Made by a program: the position numbers and the translations under genes. The notes below the pieces were generated by a model. It saw only the letters and a program-made list of their open reading frames with translations. It did no database searches and was not told the origin of the DNA. Shown here one piece after another: positions 58,557-64,000 of a DNA stretch of 64,000 nucleotides. Origin of the DNA: Siderastrea siderea. Taxonomy: Eukaryota > Cnidaria > Anthozoa > Scleractinia > Rhizangiidae. Each line of letters begins with the position of its first letter. Positions within the stretch are counted from its first letter, which is position 1. The stretch lies in the NCBI GenBank assembly GCA_964030785.1, contig OZ034968.1, forward strand, positions 39,776,186 through 39,840,185. The letters run 5' to 3'.

Positions 58557-59751
58557 TGCTGGCATGTCGGAAGAGATACATGAAATTCACGATGCCACAG
58601 TTCCCATCGGCTCAGGTTAGTAAAAGAGCCATCTGTGAAGTCTCAAACAAACCTATCTTCCCTCCCAGGTGCACCTCAAAATCCTCGTTCGACTTATAAA
58701 TATACGACATGTAGTTAACGTGACCAGAGAAGTGACTGTGTGACCAAATGTTTTGACTAACACTCCCAGTCACGTATTCAAGTTTGGAAGAACAGATTGC
58801 GGGGATCTCAAATACACTTCTTTAAAAATGATTAATTCGGCTCCAAACTTCGAATACTGGAAGAAAGAATAAGTTTTTTGTTTTGCTATTGCTTTGTTTT
58901 TTGTTTTTGTTTTTTTTTTGTTTTCCTTTCTCTACTTTGACCGAGCAATAAGGGGGAGCCCATTATTGGAAACCCCCGATTATTTACCGCGCCCGATAGT
59001 TATTTTTAGTGTCCGTTTTTTTGTGTTGATTGACGGTGTTATTAATGCTAACTTGCCATTGTGTTCCATAAAAATATTTATTTCTTTAATTTGATTTATC
59101 ATGTATTCATTTTATGGAATCCCTGTTGAAAAATATTGTGCACATAAAGCAGTTTCCGTGCCCAGTAAGTTATCACAAGTTTTGAGAAACCGGCCCCTAG
59201 TTTTGTTAAGTCTCATACGCATGGACCTAGGGCATTATAGGGATGTTCTTTCTTATAATTTGATGGAAAGCACTCTATGGAGGATGTGCACTGTTCCCAT
59301 AAGTTGTCATCTTTTCGGAGTTCGATGTTGCCACGGAATTTATGAGCAGTCTCTCTTACCGCTGAGAGGTAGTCAAGCAAAACCAACACGCGAGCGAGTA
59401 CGAAAATCACCTGCCCGCTTGCCATGTGGAAACTTAAACATGTGTGTGAGGAGCTAGACTCCTATGTCGCCGTTATTACTGGGGAGGAGTGTTGTGTGAC
59501 CGACCACTAATAACAGCTGTACAGAAAAATAGCGATGAGCCGATACACTAGTGGCTCTTCAAGCGGACGTCACGTTTTCACTTGGCAGGCGATTCCAGCG
59601 CTTGTGACTATCTCTGAGGGCCAAGACAGACCGCTCACATTCTTGAGATTAACTGGTAAACTTCTCCAGTCATTTCTTTTTCACTACCAGGGCTTCTGTG
59701 AACGCAGAGCTACTTCCCTTTTTGTTTCCCAAGTGGTTCTTGTAATGTCTA
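58557..59751. other. Gene-poor stretch
   Basis: Contains a T-rich run near 58880-58925 and unrecognised short frames such as 59101-59457. Confidence 0.3.
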
Positions 59752-60393
59752 CAGGCCCGTAACCAGTATTGAGGCAACTGCCTCGGTTGCCTCTGTAAAA
59801 CAATTTCCTTGTAGTAAAAACCGTAAATAACAAAAAAAAGAAATCATTTAATAATATAACATGTTTCTGGAACCTCACTTAATTTACCACCAGTTTCTCC
59901 AGTTTCTCCAGTTGGTCAGCGTATACAGCCTCCAGCCTCTTTACCGACTGAAGATTGAAGACAATGGGCGCCGACCGCCTGAATGGCCTTGCCCTTACAG
60001 ACGTTTAAGACATCACTCCAGAGCCGTTGCAATTATTGCAAAAATGAATGGGTCGCCAGTGGTCAGAGGAGAATTGCTTTAGCTTTCTCCAAATAAAAGC
60101 GAGGCCTTAAGTAGAGCACTTGAACTGGTGCACCTGAACGAGATTGATTTTTCGCATTACAACTGCTGAAATAACATTTCAGAGCTCCTAAAATATTATT
60201 TCTGAATGAAACTGTTAAAGTTAATCTGGATTTTGATTGTTATAGGGGGAAAATACCACCAGGAAAACGCTAAAAATGGCATTTACAAGCTTCTAAATTT
60301 CAAATTTTCTGGGGGAACATGCCCCCAGGCCGCTCTAAAAACTCCGAGCTTCGCAACTGCCTCGGTTATCAGAAAAGTCTGGCTACGGCCCTG
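59752..60393. mobile_element. 642-bp inverted-repeat element (CAGGCCCGTAACCAG ends)
   Basis: Starts CAGGCCCGTAACCAG and ends CTGGCTACGGCCCTG, imperfect inverted ends. GTCTA flanks both sides (59747-59751 and 60394-60398). Internal TTCTGGGGGAACATGCCCCC is typical of short non-autonomous elements. The superfamily is uncertain because the visible duplication is only 5 bp. Confidence 0.65.
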
Positions 60394-60402
60394 GTCTATT
60401 TC

Positions 60403-60981
60403 CCCAGGGGGTAATTCGAGTTTCAAGTGACGGGGACGATCGAATGGGGGCAAAAATCAAGACCCAAAAAATCCCTAGGGCTTCCAACAAGACCCAAAAA
60501 AATCCCTGGACCAAAAATTAACCCCTAAAAAATCCCATGCCGAATTTCCAAGCTTAAAAATTTCCAGAAAGGATTAAATGATATAACACGAAAACAAAAT
60601 CACCAGAAATTGAATGTTTCTGTTTGTTTACATTCATCATACCAGCTTTCCTCACCTTGTAATCATTTTAACAACACTGGGGACACCCAAGAGCATCTTC
60701 GTTTCAACAGTAACATTATAAATGACAACTCTAAACAAGACCACCCGGGCAAGAACAAGTTTGGTTGTACTTTATTCACAGAACTACACGGCCGGGATAC
60801 ATGGGCACTACCACGAATCTTCTGATTGTTTTGAATACCCAGAAATCCCTACTTACGTCAAGTCACCCAAAAAAATACTTCCCAAATTTTCCTACCCAAA
60901 AAAATCCTGGAATCGAAGATTTCAAACCCACAAAAATCCTTCGATCATCCCCGTCACTTGAAATTCGGAGTACCCCCTGGG
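60403..60981. mobile_element. 579-bp MITE with 8-bp target duplication (CCCAGGGGG ends)
   Basis: Starts CCCAGGGGGTAATTCGAG and ends GAGTACCCCCTGGG. TCTATTTC is repeated at 60395-60402 and 60982-60989. Inner arms match (TTTCAAGTGACGGGGA and TCCCCGTCACTTGAAA-like). Same end sequence as the element at 6641-6950. It lies 9 bp from the preceding element, so the two share a target site. Confidence 0.8.
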
Positions 60982-61302
60982 TCTATTTCAAGATCTTTGT
61001 ACTTGGACAGCTTTTCTAAGAGGTGTTGCTGTCAGACTGTCTGGCTGCATTGAAAAGGGTACACTCTTACTCTCTTGTTCTCAATAACGATGTCTTGGTG
61101 ATCAGCTAATATTGCTCAAACTGTCGAGATGAGCACATCCCATAGAATGGTGATGTTGTCCTTTTCCATCACTGCTTTTGGATTATTATCATTATATTTA
61201 TTTTTATTATTTGTCATTGTCATTGTCATTGTGCTCTTTGCTGTCGTTGTTTCTGTTAGTGTTACTTACCATAGTAACTGACAATTGCTATTTTTATAAC
61301 AG

Positions 61303-64000
61303 CTGTGTGTTCGACTTGCCGTGGAGTACACTACAAATCCCGTAGAAATAAGGCTGCAGACCAGGTAAGCTAATGCACTTTAGCTACTGCTAGATTTATT
61401 GAATTGTTAAGCTGTTTAGTCGTCATGTCATGAGTAACTAATACTGTTAAATCGAACTGACCATATTGAGAGGTTTTTTGCAGCGGGTAGGAAAGGTATG
61501 AGAGTTTTCAAAGTTACATGTTAGCTCAGTTAAAGATGATATACAATAGGCTCCATATTGGAAGTCTTTAAGGATTTGTTAATGATCTTGTCAAGAATTA
61601 GCTTATCTGTTTTAAACATTTTAGGTTCTTTATTCAGACACCTTGCTAAGTGGAGACCACATGCAGACAGAGTCTTTCCGTTTCTGTCTTTGAGGAGAGC
61701 TCGATGCCAGCCACAGTCTCGACAGAGGTCGCCAGCATCGGTGGGGAGTCTCAGACAGTCTCCTCACAGTCCCATTCGTCTCAAACCTCGATACCAGAAG
61801 AGGAGATTAGCATATGGATTGATGAGATGGAGGAACAAAACAACAAAAGGCAAAAATTGAACGAGGCCATCGGTAACATCTCAGGCGGACGGTACAGCCC
61901 CGTGATGTCCACTCTAAACACGACCTGGGACGATGTCTCTGATACACAGCAGCGATATTACATTCGCAAAGCCAAGGAGACCATAGCTACCTCCCTGTCA
62001 GTCATCACTCCTGGCCAAGAGGAGTTGGTTTGGAAGATGTTACAAATGGAAGCACTTTTTGATGCAGACAGAACCAACCAAGAAAAGCGCAAGCGTTTTG
62101 ATCCTAGCCCTGGTCTTGTTGACGTTCTGATCAAGGCGTATGAGCAAGCGGGTCACTGGCAAACACAGCAACAGATCCTATCCCTCTTTTCGGACGATTT
62201 TTCACGAGCTGAGCTTCAAGAAATGATCCCTGGGCTGTCCAAATGGCGTATTGATCAAGCTCGCCAGCATACAACAGAAGTCAGGAAAGGGCGGCCAATT
62301 CCTGAAATTCCTAGTTACCGCTCAAAAATTGACCCCGAAAAAGTGAAAAAAAAAATGCTAGACGAGAATTTCTCCAGGATATGGCCTTTTGGGACAAAAA
62401 CACTTAAGCTGGACTCGGGAGAGATCATCATACTAGCGGTTATAAGGACCATCATCCCTTCCCGCATCATCAGTCAGTATTTAGAGCACTGTAAAGAACA
62501 AGAGTTTGAGCCGGCGAGTGGGCGCTCTCTTTACCGCATGATTGAAGTGTGCTCGGCCTCTATGCAGAAATCCCGTCATGGACTTGACAACACCACTGCA
62601 GAAGGTGCAGAGGCGTTTGATCAGGTCTTGTCTATGTTGGATGGCTTAGCAGACCAGGGAATCGATGTAACAGCTACTCAGAAGATCCTAAAGGATGGAC
62701 AAAGGTACTTGAAGAATGACTTCAAGGCACACATTGGACGAGGTGAACAATGCAGTGATCATTGCACGGTCCACGCACTAAGTGACGATAATGCCTGGGA
62801 GTTCAAAGGGGAATGTGATCACCAGCACAGCTACAAATGTGAGCGCTGCGAAAGTCTGGAAGGTGTTTTGGAAGAGGTGGCAGAGACGCTACCTAAAGGG
62901 GAACTGTCGGAAGAGGTGAGGTTTACGCTGAAGTCTGAGTACACCAAGAGTATGCGTAACATAAAGGCGTGGAAAGCTCACTTGCTACGGTCAAGTAACC
63001 AGGACGAAGCCAAGCTAGACGCCCTCCAGAACCTAGACGAGAGTTCGTGTCTCATTGTCATGGATTGGGCCATGAAGTTTTTGCCTGTTCAATACAGGAA
63101 GCAGATGAGTGACTTTTTTGGGAAGAGGGGCAGAAGCTGGCACATCAGCGCTGTAATCACTAGAGCAAACGTGGAAAGCAAGTATGAAGGGGAGTGCTTT
63201 GTACACATCTTTAACAGCTGCACCCAAAATAGCTTTGCAGTTCTCTCAATCATAGATGATTTGCTACACAACGTCAAACAAGAGTATCCGGCTGTGGCGA
63301 AAGCCTACTTCCGTTCAGATAATGCTGGCTGCTACCATAACGGTCCTTTGCTGCTAAGTTTCAGAGAGGTAGGGGAGAGAACCGGTGTCAGGCCACTGCG
63401 ATATGATTTCTCCGAACCACAAGCTGGCAAGGACATTTGTGATAGAAAAGCTGCCCCAATGAAGGGGCACGTAAAGCACTGGGTCAACGAAAAGCACGAA
63501 GTGATTACTGCTGAAGACATGAAGGCAGCACTAGAATTGCATGGCGGCATCAAAGGATGCAGGGCTGCGGTCGTTGAGGTAGACACGACAAGGGAGAGTA
63601 ATAAAGATAGCAAGATACTGGGTATTAGTGTGCTGAACAACTTCCAGTACGAGGAGTCTGGCATCTGCACATGGAAAGCGTACAACATCGGCCCTGGGCA
63701 CCTCATCCCTAACAGCGATCTTGGAGCTGCACCACAAGGTGCAACTGGGATAAGGGTGATCCAGCCCTTTGGTCACGCTACACAGAGGGGAAGAGTAGGT
63801 GAGTGCGTCAGGCAAAAGTCTGAGATATACTCTTGCCAGGAGATTGGATGTGTCCTGACATTCAAGACCCAATCCAAAGCTGACGAACATATGGACACTG
63901 GCAAGCACCGTCTTGAGGTAGACTGCGAGTCCATGTATGACCGAGTTAGAAGGAAATGGGCGGGAATTGTGACAGGGGTGACGTTCGCTTTGGATGTGCC
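61303..64000 (+). CDS. Large unknown protein with zinc clusters and DDD-like residues, runs off window
   Basis: A small exon 61303-61364 (VCSTCRGVHYKSRRNKAADQ) ends at GTAAGC. The next exon begins at 61695 after TTTCTGTCTTTGAG and stays open for 768 codons to the window edge, checked codon by codon. Visible parts, in order, are a Ser/Thr-rich start and a helical region. Then comes a Cys/His cluster (EQCSDHCTVHA ... CDHQHSYKCERCE) at about 62746-62865. It is followed by IVMDWAMKFLP (Asp at 63063), AYFRSDNAGCYHN (Asp at 63318), KDICDRKAAPMKGHV (Asp at 63441) and a C2H2 finger at 63834-63908 (C-x4-C-x12-H-x5-H). The three Asp motifs with intervals of 84 and 40 residues suggest an RNase H-fold transposase core, which is an inference. 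Earlier exons and the C-terminus are outside or not found. I recall similar unnamed proteins from corals. Confidence 0.7.

Noticed and set aside
63033..63908. Several minus-strand frames at the right edge
   Set aside because: They overlap the long plus-strand frame of the large unknown gene and lack recognisable motifs.

Overview
The window looks like nuclear DNA from an animal, most probably an anthozoan cnidarian such as a stony coral. The DNA is AT-rich, the genes have spliceosomal introns with GT/AG ends, and the window is crowded with transposon and retroposon remnants: integrase-like DDE elements, transposase-OTU fusions, DUF6589 genes, Tigger/pogo, PIF/Harbinger, IS630-like, MULE-like and LINE tails. 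The species call is an inference from the mix of families. I see no bacterial operons, CRISPR arrays, rRNA or tRNA genes.

Layout. 1-8.1 kb: a multi-exon UBZ-CUE-HECT ubiquitin ligase gene (+) faces a convergent, intron-bearing, decayed DDE integrase gene (-). 8.4-10.8 kb: a broken transposase-OTU protease fusion gene split by a fold-back element. 10.8-13.0 kb: a proline/glutamine repeat exon and a PIF/Harbinger transposase with one frameshift. 14.8-20.7 kb: a transposon with 247-bp near-identical terminal inverted repeats. It carries a HECT gene (+, broken) and a 514-residue DD(34)E integrase-type transposase (-, intact). 21-26 kb: a HIRAN-like gene, a solitary HECT C-lobe, and a LINE tail interrupted by a 1.19-kb MULE-like element. 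26.1-29.5 kb: a complete Tigger/pogo element holding its transposase plus an antisense HIRAN-domain gene. 29.8-33.3 kb: a DUF6589 pseudogene. 35-39 kb: two RecQ-like helicase fragments and a C4 zinc-binding exon. 40-45 kb: a DEDDh exonuclease tail and an IS630-like pseudogene. 45.5-49.4 kb: a segmental tandem duplication of an unknown gene tail. 53-61 kb: several short inverted-repeat elements with clear target duplications. 61.3-64 kb: an uninterrupted reading frame of more than 768 codons for a large unknown protein with candidate zinc clusters and transposase-like acidic residues. It runs off the window.

The most notable theme is a two-gene module, HECT E3 ligase facing an integrase-like transposase. 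It occurs once as a clear mobile element and once as an intron-containing locus in the same convergent layout. I do not recall a named transposon superfamily with this pair. Ubiquitin-pathway domains also appear in the OTU-bearing transposase relic and in a third HECT fragment, so several mobile lineages here seem to have carried ubiquitin enzymes. Much of the decay is consistent with Arg CGA codons becoming TGA stops, as expected from methyl-CpG deamination.
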